From Pteria penguin (taxonomy: Eukaryota; Mollusca; Bivalvia; Pterioida; Pteriidae), in NCBI GenBank assembly GCA_035048485.1, contig CM068583.1, forward strand, positions 65,898,306 to 65,962,305: a stretch of 64,000 bases of DNA, read 5' to 3'. How positions within the stretch are numbered: the stretch's first letter is position 1; the number at the start of each line of letters is the position of its first letter. A program made the position numbers and the translations under genes. Of the stretch, positions 1 to 12,944 are shown one piece after another. The notes beneath the pieces were generated by a model, which was given only the letters and a program-made list of their open reading frames with translations, was not told the origin of the DNA and searched no databases.

Positions 1-278
1 AGAAGGTTACCTACTTTGACTTCTCCATATATAAATATATATGGAATTTCCACGATTTGACTCTTTCTTCTGAGTAGATATGACGGATGTTGCTAGCAAG
101 CAGGAGATGCTCACTCTCCCGGGTACCTCATCTCATTCCATCAAGTGGGTTCACATATGCTCTTCAAGTAGACATTTTTCGTTGTTTTCTATTTGGTTTT
201 CATTTTCACTGATTTTGTATGTCCTTTGGTTTCATGATTTTCGGACTTATGGTTTGGATTTATCCATCATCTTTACAA
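1..278 (+). mobile_element. Penelope-like element family 1, 3' tail (left end off window)
   Basis: The block matches closely the sequence at 44319-44606, which directly follows a recognisable reverse transcriptase. It also matches the reverse complement of 38905-39195. Shared landmarks include GTTGCTAGCAAGCAGGAGATG and the TATGCTCTTCAAGTAGACAT stretch. The coding part would lie left of the window. The 80-residue open frame inside it (80-322) is therefore read as tail, not a gene. Confidence 0.7.
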
Positions 279-1064
279 ACATCTCGACCTTCAGCCACCT
301 ACACTGCATATCAAAACTCTAAGCATAGACATTTCGGTCTTCAGCCACGTACACTACCTATCAAAACTTTAATCTGAAACATCTCGACCTTCAGTCATGT
401 GCACTACCTAGTGGAACTGTAACCTGAGACATCTCGAGCCATATACATTACTTTGCAGACCTCTAACCCGAGAAATCTCGCCTTTGAGCTTTGTACACTA
501 CCTAGCAGTACTGTAATCCGAGACACCTCGGAGTTTAGACATGTACACTACTTAGTGGTACTCTAACCCGAGACATCTCAACCTTCAGTCATGTACACTA
601 ATTGAGATATCTTGGCTTTCAGCCTTGTACATTGCCTTGAAGAACTATAACCCGACGCATCTCGTTCTTCAGCCATGAACCATACCCAGCAGAATCGTAA
701 CACGAGACATCTTGGCCTTTATCCATGTGCACTACCTAGCAGAAATAAAACTCGGGACATGTCGCCTTTCAGCCATGTACAGTACCTAGTAAATTTCTAA
801 CCCGAGACATCTTGGCCTTCAGATATGTACACTACCTACCAGAACTCTAAGACGAGACATTTCATTCATCAGTCCAGTACAGTACCTAGGGTAACTCAAA
901 CCTGAGACATCTCGGCTTTCAGCCATGTACACTACATAGTAGAACTGTAACCCGAGATATCTCGGCATTCGCCATGTACACTACTTAGCAGAACTCTAAT
1001 CCGAGACATCTTGCCCCCTCGAGCAATGGACACTACAAAGACATTTACTACTTAGCAGAACTGT
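279..1064. repeat. Degenerate tandem repeat, about 50-65 bp units
   Basis: Diverged copies of a unit with the core CGAGACATCTCGGCCTTCAG, then ATGTACACTACCTAG, then an AGAACTGTAACC end. Units vary in length and base content. They grade into the regular 100-bp array on the right, so this looks like the old, decaying edge of that array. Confidence 0.85.
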
Positions 1065-2738
1065 AACCTGAGACATATCAGCCATGTACACTATCTAACA
1101 GAACTGTCATCCAAGACATATCGGGCAGGAGCCCTGTACATTACTTTATAGAGCTGTATCCCGGGAAATCTCGGCCTTCATCCATGTACACTACCTAGGA
1201 GAACTGTAACACGAGATACATCGGGCCCGAGCCCTGTACATTACTTTGTAGAGCTGTGTCCCGAGACATCTCGGCCTTCATCCATGTACACTACCTAGGA
1301 GAACTGTAACCCGAGATACATCGGACCCGAGCCCTGTACAATACTTTGTAGAGCTGTGTCCCGAGACATCTCGGCCTTCATCCATGTACACTACCTAGGA
1401 GAACTGTAACAAGAGATACATCGGGCCCGAGCCCTGTACATTACTTTGTAGAGCTGTGTCCCGAGACATCTCGGCCTTCATCCATGTACACTACCTAGGA
1501 GAACTGTAACACGAGATACATCGGGCCCGAGCCCTGTACATTACTTTGTAGAGCTGTGTCCCGAGACATCTCGGCCTTCATCCATGTACACTACCTAGGA
1601 GAACTGTAACCCGAGATACATCGGACCCGAGCCCTGTACAATACTTTGTAGAGCTGTGTCCCGAGACATCTCGGCCTTCATCCATGTACACTACCTAGGA
1701 GAACTGTAACAAGAGATACATCGGGCCCGAGCCCTGTACATTACTTTGTAGAGCTGTGTCCCGAGACATCTCGGCCTTCATCCATGTACACTACCTAGGA
1801 GAACTGTAACACGAGATACATCGGACACGAGCCCTGTACAATACTTTGTAGAGCTGTGTCCCGAGACATCTCGGCCTTCATCCATGTACACTACCTAGGA
1901 GAACTGTAACACGAGATACATCGGGCCCGAGCCCTGTACAATACTTTGTAGAGCTGTGTCCCGAGACATCTCGGCCTTCATCCATGTACACTACCTAGGA
2001 GAACTGTAACACGAGATACATCGGACACGAGCCCTGTACAATACTTTGTAGAGCTGTATCCCGAGATATCTCGGCCTTCATCCATGTGCACTACCTAGGA
2101 GAACTGTAACACGAGATACATCGGGCCCGAGCCCTGTACATTACTTTGTAGAGCTGTGTCCCGAGACATCTCGGCCTTCAGTCATGTACACTACCTAGGA
2201 AAACTGTAACACGAGATACATCGGGCCCGAGCCCTGTACATTACTTTGTAGAGCTGTGTCCCGAGACATCTCGGCCTTCAACCATGTACACTACCTAAGA
2301 GAACTGTAACACGAGATACATCGGGCCCGAGCCCTGTACATTACTTTGTAGAGCTGTGTCCCGAGACATCTCGGCCTTCAGTCATGTACACTACCTAGGA
2401 AAACTGTAACACGAGATACATCGGGCCGGAGCCCTGTATATTACTTTGTAGAGCTGTGTCCCGAGACATCTCGGCCTTCATCCATGTACACTGCCTAGGA
2501 GAACTGTAACACGAGATACATCGGACCCGAGCCCTGTACAATACTTTGTAGAGCTGTGTCCCGAGACATCTCGGCCTTCATCCATGTACACTACCTAGGA
2601 AAACTGTAACACGAGATACATCGGGCCCGAGCCCTGTACATCATTTTGTAGAGCTGTGTCCCGAGACATCTCGGCCTTCATCCATGTACACTACCTAGGA
2701 GAACTGTAACCCGAGATACATCGACCCTGAACCCTGTA
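1065..2738. repeat. 100-bp satellite with higher-order structure, about 16 copies
   Basis: The period is 100 bp and each unit is a dimer of two related 50-bp monomers. Monomer A carries CCGAGACATCTCGGCC and CACTACCTAGGAGAAC. Monomer B carries CGAGATACATCGGGCCCGAG and ACTTTGTAGAGCTGTG. Near-identical blocks recur at 300 bp (1261-1530 against 1561-1830) and at 200 bp (2101-2220 against 2301-2420), which indicates recent block duplication. Confidence 0.95.
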
Positions 2739-3639
2739 CACATCCGACAGATCGACTCTGGCTTGTTTCCTTGATCGTCAATGGTTGAATTTATCATTGT
2801 CATTACTCTGTCATTACAATGTATGTGTTTAGAAAATTTTTTTGGAAATACATCAAGCGAAGTATATGCTTTCTTTCATTAGGTATTGTGTTTGTTGTTT
2901 TTGTGGTTTTTTTTTCACTTTTAAGAAATATGTTTCGTATTGTAAGCAATTCATCATGCTGCAACCGGTTAAATTATATGCTATTTTATTTAATTTTGAT
3001 TCCTAGAGACATTCACAGTCACTGCCAATTCATAAAATATAAAATGTCTATATTTTACATAGAACAGGTGTGTCAACATGTTACTACATGCTAATTTATT
3101 ACGCTCATTGAAATAGCATATTGAGCATTTATCCACGCTTTGGAATATTATTACATATATCCACATGATAGTAATGTTCACTTGTCACTGCGCACGGTTT
3201 TTGCTCTGTTAACCTTCCTCAGTAAGGCATGTATTGAATTGAGATGATTTACTCGCCTCTACACGAAGCTAGCTCTAATTCATGTTGTGATTTTTTTTAA
3301 TTTATCGACAGTATTTACCTCATAATCAGACTATACCTAGATGCCGTTCCATATAATTCTATAAAAGTGCTCCATCATGCTACATGGAAATGGTAACGAA
3401 AATCGAAAGAACGGTTTTGGTTCATTTTGGTTATATGCTGCTGTACAAAGGTTTTGATGTTCCACAGTTTTGGCCTCGATCTTTATTGAAGAACAAGAGA
3501 TTTGCATCATAGATGCAATATGCCGAGTGGAAAACTTGCACCTTAGAGTGAATGATGTCTTGCTTCACTGTTTTAAGACAGATTAGAGCCCACTACCTGC
3601 AGCACACTAACATGAATTTTAGTCTATGTTTCATAAAGC
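2739..3639. other. Intergenic, no recognised feature
   Basis: AT-rich unique sequence. Short open frames of 91 and 63 residues overlap on opposite strands here; both are low-complexity and lack any recognisable domain or splice context. Confidence 0.5.
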
Positions 3640-4068
3640 TATGACCTTGACCTTAGACCCCAGAAACAATAAAGCACATATTTCACTCATGGTGAGTAAG
3701 TGTATGAAGTTTCATGACAATAGCTCTCAACGTATTGGACTTATGGTCCGGAAACAAATTTTTCATACCCCACTCCTATGACCTTGACCTTGTCCCCAGA
3801 AACAATAAGACACATATTCAACTCACGGTGAGTAATTGTATGAAGATTCATTGCAATAGCACTAAACGTAATGGACGTATGGTCCGGAAAACGATTTTTG
3901 ATACCTCACTCATATGACCTTTATCTTTGACCTTTTGATTTAGAAACAATAGAGCATATCTTACAATCATTATGAGTAAGTGTATGAAGTTTCATGGCAA
4001 TAGCTCTAAACATATTGGACTTATGGTCCGGAAATAGATTGTTGACGGACGCCCGCCCGCCCGCCTGC
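3640..4068. repeat. Three tandem copies of a ~135-bp interspersed-type repeat
   Basis: Units start near 3640, 3775 and 3911. Each begins TATGACCTTGACCTT or a variant, has GTGAGTAAGTGTATGAAG in the middle and ends GGACTTATGGTCCGGAAA. The last unit runs into GACGGACGCCCGCCCGCCCG. Blocks of this type are common dispersed repeats in mollusc genomes (from memory). The 67-residue open frame here follows the repeat. Confidence 0.8.
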
Positions 4069-4084
4069 CTCACATGAAATTAAG

Positions 4085-4940
4085 AGCGGAGTATTGCATC
4101 TCGGCCAATAAAGAAGCACAAGTAGTCGAAATTTGCATATTTTACGACAAATTAATACTAGTATCAATTATTCGACCATTTTGAACATCAAATTTGACAA
4201 TTTATTTAGTTCAAAATCTTCAACTATAAACCTAATCAAAAATACCTTAATATGAGGAACCCCCAGAACCCAATGCCATGTACATGCTTCTCATTTGAAT
4301 ATACTTCATGCTGCCATGTTTTGACAGGGGATGTCCAAATCATCCATAATAGAAAACTAAGTGAGTTTTTTTTATTAAAAGCTCTTGATATACAGTATCA
4401 CGGCCATTTACATGATATCCCTATGAACTCATGTGATAAAAACGTCAGTCGATGGACTAAGAGAGAAGGGAATAAGTTCGTACTGTGTTGCTAAAACGAA
4501 AGATACGTACATTCCGGCAATCCGTAAACAATATACACTCATATAGTTTAGTGTTCATTGCGTTGTTAGAAAGTTTAGACAACACGATAATTTCATTATT
4601 GTTAATTCCTGCTAACAAATCAACTAGCATTTTACTTTTATATATATAAAGCATATTATACAATCTGTCTGGCAAAAGAGTTTGGTCTGCATTCAGTATC
4701 TGGAAATCCAATATCCATTTCATATGTTTTTCCGTCAGAAGTATTTGATAAGCATAAATCAGTTGTTCTAAAACAATTTTGCTATTCCTACAGATGATAC
4801 CGATCTCGAATGACCAAACATTTTCCGCATTCCAAAAATGCACAAAAAGCCGTAAAAGCATTGGTTTATAGCTTATTCTGTTTATTGATCTACCAAATCT
4901 TTTCTATATTGCTGACATAATAATTTCAACAAAAACTCAG
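4085..4940. other. Intergenic, no recognised feature
   Basis: A 134-residue open frame on the minus strand (4457-4861) is the longest unexplained frame here. It is rich in Leu, Ile and Asn, as expected from AT-rich DNA. I see no domain, signal peptide or splice evidence, so I do not call it a gene. Confidence 0.45.
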
Positions 4941-4944
4941 ACAT

Positions 4945-5045
4945 GGTCTTCAAACCGAGCTCTGCCAGTGTGCAACTGCATCTGTAGAGGTCTCGCTAGC
5001 AGTCAGAAGGGACGAGGACTAAAAAAGGTTTAAACAAGACCCGCT
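4945..5045 (-). mobile_element. Penelope-like element family 2, 3' tail fragment
   Basis: Read on the minus strand, it carries CTCGTCCCTTCTGACTGCTA, then a CTACAGAT core, then CTGGCAGAGCTCGG. This matches, with substitutions, the tail of the family 2 copies at 47281-47360 and 25300-25380. No coding remnant is attached. Confidence 0.6.
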
Positions 5046-5216
5046 TAGATTTACTACTGCCTTGTAAGTCAGAGTGCAAACTTAAACACGTTTACATAAG
5101 TTACGCAAAGAGAATATTTTCTTGCGTTTTGATGGCGAAAGATTTTAAGCAAATTGTCAATATCACTTAAAACCTAGATTTCACACCAATCAGAGTGCCG
5201 AGTAAAGATGGTCATT

Positions 5217-5285
5217 TGGTGGGATTATCCGCTCCATTGATGGGATAATACGGTCCAATGGAGGGATTATCCGGTCCATCGGGGA
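5217..5285. repeat. Short tandem repeat, ~28 bp x 3
   Basis: Three imperfect copies of GGGATTATCCGGTCCATTGA with spacer. Confidence 0.7.
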
Positions 5286-5289
5286 GGTA

Positions 5290-6620
5290 TTCCCACTTAG
5301 ATTGTATTTTGAATGGAAAACAACCCCTTCCCCCGACACTATGCCTCTTCCTTGTACTTACTATCTGTGTTTGAAATTTTATTAAGTAGAATATATTTTT
5401 TAAACATATTTCTCAATCATATACTAGTATCAATTTTGTCAAATTTAAGACAGCTAAATCATGCACCTCTCTTTTTATTTCCATAAACAAACCCCATTCC
5501 TCTAAGCATAGACTATTACGTTATATACTGGATAAAGTTCTAAAGCCGAATAAATGATGCGACTCATATTCAGCGATAGTCGTCGAAGGCTTAATGATAT
5601 TATATGCTCCATTTAATGTTAAGAGAACAAATTCGAAATTCAAATGTGAAGTCTTATTTATTTGCGATGCATTCAGTTTTCTGATATTTTCCCACGTTCC
5701 TACAAATCTGTGAACATCGACAAACCCGTATGCATGTCATTATATAAGGCATCGTCTGATCAATATTCATTGTAGGTTTTTAAACGTCTCATCATTCTAG
5801 CCACAACGAGTAATTCGGCGTTGTTGACCTGGCATAATTTACGATAAAGATATTATGCTGCATATTTGTCGCGAGGAGCTTACTGAAATATTATCATATG
5901 TATTGACAATGTGGTGTAACGGGGAAAAATGAGCGAACTTTTACATCAAATTTATGGGTAGTCAACGTTTACTGAATAAGTATGATTTCATGGTATTTCA
6001 TTACATTAGATACCATATTGTTCAATTTCGTATCACAGCGGCTTGTGATCCTCACACATTGACACTTCCTTGTCTGATTATATATTTATTTCATGCCTAC
6101 CCTCGGATTGGACTGTAATCTCCACAACATCCAACGTCTTCCATTTTCCTTCAATAACACAGCATTCAGTGAACTTTGATTGCTAAACGTCAGTTTGTAG
6201 TAGAAAAAATGGATCGGTGTATCAAAATAAAAAATATACAATTTTTAATATCGGTCTAGTTATCACACCATGGTCTGCCGTACTGGCCTGAGGATAACAC
6301 TGATTAAGTATCATATTTCTCATTTATCCACCGAGTCAAATGAAATGCATTAACATTAATTATCTAAGTTTTTTTCTCATTATTTTTAGGGGGGGGGGGT
6401 TAGTTCTTTCTTGTTTGTTTGCTTTTCCTTTGTATTTGTTTTTTTTTTTGTTTTTATTTTCAAAACGAGGTACGTAGATATGCAAAATTCGTAAACCTCT
6501 AGAGAACTTCTTGCATTTCTTGCATGTGTGTGTGCATGATTAATTCTAGATCTATATTTTTGTTTATGCATCTTGCTCAGTATAATGAGTGCTCCAAACA
6601 CTTGGGATCATCTACAGTCT
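5290..6620. other. Intergenic, no recognised feature
   Basis: AT-rich, with a G10 run near 6390 followed by a T-rich stretch. The 71-residue minus frame over it (6386-6601) is low complexity. No gene, RNA or repeat family is recognised. Confidence 0.45.
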
Positions 6621-6624
6621 CATA

Positions 6625-6745
6625 CACAATTTTCTTACGCGTTGCACACCGAATAACAGTGCGGTTAGGACTTTCGGATGAGACTTATTTATACCTTTTC
6701 AGAAGAGATTAGGTTTGAACCCCACCTCCTCTGACTGCTAATTGT
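6625..6745 (+). mobile_element. Penelope-like element family 2, degraded tail fragment
   Basis: Contains GTTGCACACCGAATAACAGT, then CTTTTCAGAAGAGATTAG, then CCTCCTCTGACTGCTA. These occur in the same order as in the clearer plus-strand fragment at 26770-26955. Strongly diverged. Confidence 0.45.
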
Positions 6746-6749
6746 ACCA

Positions 6750-7910
6750 GGGTTCATTATAATGAAAATTTCCCTTTTTGTTTTTCATTGATGACTTTTA
6801 CATTATTGTATTTTATTTATTGTATTTCATTCTTATACATGTTTATTGTATTTCATTCTTAACAGTTTAATGGGAATTAGAAAACATATAATCTCACATT
6901 ACCATTCCATTTGCAGTATAGGCATCACTTGATGTATCCTGTACTGCTCTACAAGCCATATTTAGTATGAATTTTCTTGCTAACACAGACATCTGGAATT
7001 TAAGTAGGCAGTTATTCTGATCTTGAGCCAGTAGTTATTACACTCCGTCATACATCATACCTCAGAAATTTTTAAATTTAACAAATATTAAGACAAAAAT
7101 ATGGGGAATAATGGGTCTTTTCTGCAACTTAATACAGTTGATAATACTAGTTCAAACTTAAAATAAAAATTATATCTTATTATTTGAAAGTATTACATTT
7201 ACTATCATAATCATTTTAAAGTTATCTGGAGTTATCTGATAGTCGAAAATTGCATACAAATTGAAAGTAATTTCAAACCAAACCAAAAAGTTTAGCAGAC
7301 TTCCTTCAACGGTTAGGTAACTGTTGATTGTTCTAAATAATACCAATTGGTATGATGTTATCATTGTTAAATTTATAACTGTGGCAATAATGATTTTTAC
7401 CGTAACCGTTTGTTAGGTATGGTCGTCCATTGCTATATTGCACAAAAATGTGGAAAATCAGTGCTTTCAAATGACGGGTATATTCAATCGTATGCTGTCA
7501 TTGCCATAAATAATGTATAGTACAGTTCATCGGTAACGCCGAACAAAGCACACTAGAGATAATAAAAACAATTATATGGAATATGATCATTTATATTCCA
7601 ACAAGGTTAGACTGCCTTGATATGATATATCATGTTTTCATATTGTTTGGGTCTAGCCTCTATATGCAGTGTAAATCCACATTCATGGACCTGTGTTCTT
7701 TTAAGACACGTATTTTGACTGTATAGTTACTTATATCGTGACATATCAAGGGGATGTCTTTTTTGCACAGTACATGAATTATATATTTACTGATATCTTA
7801 ACAATTTCTTTGAGTGGGAGTTCTTGTTTTCCAATATTTCATTGCTATTGTTTATCTCCTCGTTTGTGAAACCGTCTAATTTGTAAGTAGTCTTCACATA
7901 AATGCCGTTG
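6750..7910. other. Intergenic, no recognised feature
   Basis: AT-rich unique sequence. A 64-residue minus frame (7170-7364) has no recognisable features. Confidence 0.45.
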
Positions 7911-7911
7911 A

Positions 7912-8652
7912 CAATAATTAACTCCCACGTGTGTAATATGAAATAATTAACTCCCACATGTGTAACATGAAATAATTAACTCCCACGTGTGTAACATGAC
8001 ATAATTAACTCCCACGTGTGTAACATGACATAATTAACTCCCACGTGTGTAACATGACATAATTTACTCCCACGTGTGTAACATGAAATAATTAACTCCC
8101 ACGTGTGTAACATGACATAATTTACTCCCACGTGTGTAACATGAAATAATTAACTCCCACGTGTGTAACATGACATAATTTACTCCCACGTGTGTAAACA
8201 TGAAATAATTAACTCCCACGTGTGTAACATGACATAATTTACTCCCACGTGTGTAAACATGAAATAATTAACTCCCACGTGTGTAACATGACATAATTTA
8301 CTCCCACGTGTGTAAACATGAAATAATTAACTCCCACGTGTGTAACATGACATAATTAACTCCCATGTGTGTAACATGAAATAATTAACTCCCACGTGTG
8401 TAACATGACATAATTTACTCCCACGTGTGTAAACATGAAATAATTAACTCCCACGTGTGTAACATGACATAATTAACTCCCACGTGTGTAACATGACATA
8501 ATTAACTCCCACGTGTGTAACATGACATAATTTACTCCCACGTGTGTAACATGACATAATTTACTTCCACGTGTGTAACATGATATAATTTACTCCCACG
8601 TGTGTAACATGACATAATTTACTCCCACGTGTATAACATGAAATAATTAAAA
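7912..8652. repeat. 29-bp minisatellite carrying about 23 CACGTG E-boxes
   Basis: About 25 copies of a 29-30 bp unit with core ACTCCCACGTGTGTAACATG and linker ATAATTA or ATAATTT. By eye, 23 copies keep the palindrome CACGTG; one has CACATG and one CATGTG. In the middle the copies alternate between an ATTAAC form and an ATTTAC/TAAACA form, giving a dimeric order of about 58 bp. Confidence 0.95.
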
Positions 8653-9335
8653 GTACTGTCAATGGCCCCTGCGCATACAAAATAATCTCCCTTAGTGGAG
8701 ACAAGCAAACAGTTGGTCGATGAGGAATACTCAATGCACAGTAGTTCAAAGGTCGTGATGCAATAGAATGATCAAAGGATAAATGTAGGAAATAGCTTAA
8801 CAAAATCTAAATGAATAGAATAGTTGGAATGTATGATAAGATATTGATACATTTTAGGATATGAAAAAAACCCCCCAATAACAATGATAATTCTGATCAT
8901 AACAGTCTCAAGTAAACTAGCCGAGACTGGTACATTGTGTAATTCGAAATGCGAACTTTCAATTAAATTGAATGGAATAAAGAAACAAACTGATAAAAAT
9001 ACAAACACCACACTTGAAGTACATAACACCAAGACATCAAGCAGTACAATAAAGACACTCGGACTTGATGGAAAAAGTAAAGTATCCAACCATGGTAAAC
9101 GTAATGAATCAAGTGTTTCATGCCCTGACAGATATTAAAAACAAGCTTTATGTGCTTTTATGGTTTAAATTTCCTTGCCATGCTTAATTAATTAAAGGTA
9201 ATTAATTAGTTAAGAATACTTATTTTAAGTGAACCAGCACCCACATTCGATTTTAAAAAAATATTGAAATGGATCCACCGTTTGTGTTTGTTAGAGTGTT
9301 AAAATCTTTCCTATTTGTATTTATATATAGATATG
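8653..9335. other. Intergenic, no recognised feature
   Basis: Two overlapping open frames on opposite strands (8884-9138 plus, 84 residues; 8772-9089 minus, 105 residues). Neither shows a domain I recognise. The plus frame is Thr/Ser/Lys-rich and starts with a hydrophobic stretch, but nothing else supports it. Confidence 0.4.
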
Positions 9336-9552
9336 CTTCTGAATAGGCAAGCAATAATTCTCTCTCTCTCCTTCTGAATGGGCAAGCAATAATTCTCTCT
9401 CTCTCCTTCTGAATGGGCAAGCAATAATTCTCTCTCTCTCCTTCTGAACGGGCAAGCAATAATTCTCTCTCTCTCCTTCTGAGTGGGCAAGCAATAATTC
9501 TCTCTCTCTCCTTCTGAACGGGCAAGCAATAATTCTCTCTCTCTCCTTCTCA
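9336..9552. repeat. 35-bp minisatellite with (CT)n core, about 6 copies
   Basis: Unit GAATGGGCAAGCAATAATTC followed by TCTCTCTCTCTCCTTCT. Copies start at 9376, 9411, 9446, 9481 and 9516. The Arg/Glu-rich minus frames over it are products of the repeat. Confidence 0.95.
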
Positions 9553-10345
9553 TTTTCGTATAGTAATTTTACCTTTTGTCGATTTTGTTATTGCGAAGTA
9601 TGTGATTAGCATCTGTAAAACACATGAAATCAAACGGTTTTACAAACAATTTATTACCAATCATGACATCGTCAATATTCTAAAGATAAAATCGGTAACT
9701 TTCTGAATGTTCTCAGATTTCATGTGACTTTCCGCGCTTCGTACGTATCCAGTCAATTCAAGGTTAGCATATATTCATCTATAATATATGTTATAAAATG
9801 TACTAGCTTCAAGCTTTTGACAATCTAGATAAGGAACAGAATTATAACTTCGTCATCAAAATAATACTTTTTGGCGTGTAAATTCCCGAAGATAAATCAT
9901 TTTGTACATAAAAATCCTTATTTATCCGTCATATCAAAAGATTCGGTAGCTTCCCGAATGGTTTGGAGTGTCGTGTCCCGATGTGTGCATTGCACATCGT
10001 CCGTATATATCTAGTTAATGTGGCTTACTGATACAGGAAAATGCACATAAACATGGCTATTGATCTATATTACATAAAAACAAAAATATGTTTCGCTCAG
10101 ACATAATAACACCATGAGAGATGCAATAATGTACAGGGGAGATCATGATAAACTCACATCTTAGAGTATGTTTGATGGTAAGGTATATGTTTGTTATTAA
10201 ACGTATATTCATGACTCACAAATTTCGTTAAATTAAATGAATTATTATCAGTATTATTCGTAAATCTGGTACAAATCTTAATCCAACATAGACAATCGGA
10301 ACTTTTGGAGCAATTCCCAATTATTTTGTATTCAGTCTGTCTTTG
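9553..10345. other. Intergenic, no recognised feature
   Basis: AT-rich unique sequence; nothing recognised on either strand. Confidence 0.45.
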
Positions 10346-11690
10346 TAGTCAATGCTTGGTCAGATATGAGATATCGGAATGTTGGCGGTGCAATGTTAAT
10401 TTCTATTCATTCTGTTTGGGTAGTCCATGAGTAGTCGGATATATGATATCGGAATGTTGGCAATGCATTGTCTTTTTCTCTTCATTTCGTTTTGGTAGTC
10501 CATGAGTAGTCGGAGATGAGATATCGGAATGTTGGCAGTGCATTGTCTTTTTCTCTTCATTTCGTTTGGGTAGTCCATGAGTAGTCGGATATATGATATC
10601 GGAATGTTGGCAATGCATTGTCTTTTTCTCTTCATTTCGTTTTGGTAGTCCATGAGTAGTCGGATATATGATATCGGAATGTTGGCAGTGCATTGTCTTT
10701 TTCTCCTCATTTCGTTTTGGTAGTCCATGAGTAGTCGGAGATGAGATATCGGAATGTTGGCAGTGCATTGTCTTTTTCTCCTCATTTCGTTTGGGTAGTC
10801 CATGAGTAGTCGGATATATGATACCGGAATGTTGGCAATGCATTGTCTTTTTCTCTTCATTTCGTTTTGGTAGTCCATGAGTAGTCGGATATATGATATC
10901 GGAATGTTGGCAGTGCATTGTCTTTTTCTCCTCATTTCGTTTTGGTAGTCCATGAGTAGTCGGAAATGAGATATCGGAATGTTGGCAGTGCATTGTCTTT
11001 TTCTCTTCAGTTCATTTTGGTAGTCCATGAGTAGTCGGATATATGATATCGGAATGTTGTCTGTGCATTGTCTTTTTCTCTTCACTTCGTTTGGTTAGTC
11101 CATGAGTAGTCGGATATATGATATCGGAATGTTGGCAATGCATTGTCTTTTTCTCTTCATGTCGTTTTGGAAGTCCATGAGTAGTCGGAGATGAGATATC
11201 GGAATGTTGGCAGTGCATTGTCTTTTTCTCTTCACTTCGTTTGGTTAGTCCATGAGTAGTCGGATATTTGATATCGGAATGTTGTCTGTGCATTGTCATT
11301 TTCTCTTCACTTCGTCTGGGTAGTCCATGAGTAGTCGGAGATGAGATATCGGAATGTTGGCAGTGCATTGTAATTTTCTCTTCAGTTCATTTTGGTAGTC
11401 CATGAGTAGTCGGAGATGAGATATCGGAATGTTGTCTGTGTATTGTCATTTTCTCTTCACTTCGTCTGGGTAGTCTATGAGTAGTCGGAGATGAGATATC
11501 TGAATGTTTGCGGTACATGGTTATTTCCTATTGACTCCGTCTGGGTAGTCTATTAGTAGTCGGAGATGAGATATCTGAAGGTTGGCGGCGCATTGTTATT
11601 TTCTATCTAGTCTGTCTAGGTAGTCCATGATTACTTGGAGATGAGATATCGGAATTCGGAATGATGGCGGTGCATTGAAATTTCAGAACA
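10346..11690. repeat. 75-bp minisatellite, about 18 copies
   Basis: Unit TAGTCCATGAGTAGTCGGAT followed by a GATATCGGAATGTTGGCAG core and a CATTGTCTTTTTCTCTTCA end. Copy starts are exactly 75 bp apart (10421, 10496, 10571). Because 75 is divisible by three, two minus-strand frames stay open for up to 229 residues as 25-residue repeats. The right end (11480-11690) is diverged. Confidence 0.95.
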
Positions 11691-12266
11691 GTATATAATG
11701 TAAAAAGTGGCACCACTTTCAACTTATTGTAATTATATATTTCAGAACGGACCAATTACTCAATTCTGAGGACTGCCCGTCACGAAATTCAGTACGAACC
11801 AATTTAAACAATATCACTTGTAAGATGCAATTGAATACTGTAGTAATGCATTAACTTCAAGTATCTTTTTACTGGGTGTATTGCGGGCTCTAAATGATTG
11901 AATTGTACACACTCCATTCATTTTATGGGGTGAATTACTTAAGAGCATAATTAGAATGATCTATATCCATAGATAATCAGTGCGAGGCAGGCAAAGAAAT
12001 CCTGAGTAGTCTATTCAGAGTCCTAAGGTCGCATGGGTCATGGCTCTTTGTCATCAAATGTGAATAGAATCAGATACCGTAAACATACAATAAAATTCAT
12101 GTTTTGACTCTTTCTAAATTTCGTAATCAGTTGCTCAATAAATAAACCCATTTACCATACTGATTCGGGATTCTGTCCGACTAAAACACCGTAAATGATC
12201 GCGTATAAGCCATATATATTACAGTTTTATTGATATCATTGTCCATAACAGAAATATCATATACTT
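11691..12266. other. Intergenic, no recognised feature
   Basis: AT-rich unique sequence without a recognisable gene or repeat. Confidence 0.45.
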
Positions 12267-12267
12267 T

Positions 12268-12646
12268 ATTAGTAGGAGCTTTGTTTTTTGTTATTTGTTA
12301 GTAGGAGCTTTGTTTTGTTATTTGTTAGTAGGAGCTTTGTTTTGTTATTTGTTAGTAGGAGCTTTGTTTTTTTGTTATTTGTTAGTAGGAGCTTTGTTTT
12401 GTTATTTGTTAGTAGGAGCTTTGTTTTTTGTTATTTGTTAGTAGGAGCTTTAATTTTTGTTATTTGTTAGTAGAAGCTTTGTTTTGTTATTTGTTAGTAG
12501 GAGCTTTGTTTTTTGTTATTTGTTAGTAGGAGCTTTGTTTTTTGTTATTTGTTAGTAGGAGCTTTGTTTTGTTATTTGTTAGTAGGAGCTTTGTTTTGTT
12601 ATTTGTTAGTAGGAGCTTTGTTTTTTGTTATTTGTTAGTAGGAGCT
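12268..12646. repeat. 25-28 bp minisatellite, about 14 copies
   Basis: Unit TTATTTGTTAGTAGGAGCTT plus TGTTT(T)n G. Copy length varies with the T run. It ends in a poly-A/C-rich stretch at 12645-12695. Confidence 0.95.
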
Positions 12647-12944
12647 AAAAAAAACCCAAAAACAAAATTCACCCCCTCCCCCTCCCAAAAAAATTATCAT
12701 TTACATTGTAAAGAATAAATATTATATAACTGAAATTGTTCCTGCTTTGGAAAAATATTTTCACAGCCTAGAGAACTGTGTGGTTGTTCGAAAGGTAACA
12801 CATCAAATTCAGACGAACTTTGAGTTTTGACATATTTTAAGTTTCAGTGAATAGCGTTTTTGTCTTGACGGGAAATCATAAATCTGGATGACAAGAAATG
12901 ACTTTTATCGGAAGTAAACTTTAGATAAGTAACATCATTAGGAT

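Noticed and set aside
4457..4861. 134-residue minus frame as a gene
   Set aside because: AT-driven composition, no domain recognised, no splice or start context.
7912..8652. CRISPR-like array
   Set aside because: No unique spacers; the whole unit repeats, and the genome is eukaryotic.
10396..11085. 229-residue minus-strand open frame of 25-residue repeats
   Set aside because: Product of a 75-bp tandem repeat; several frames are open at once and no non-repeat coding sequence is attached.
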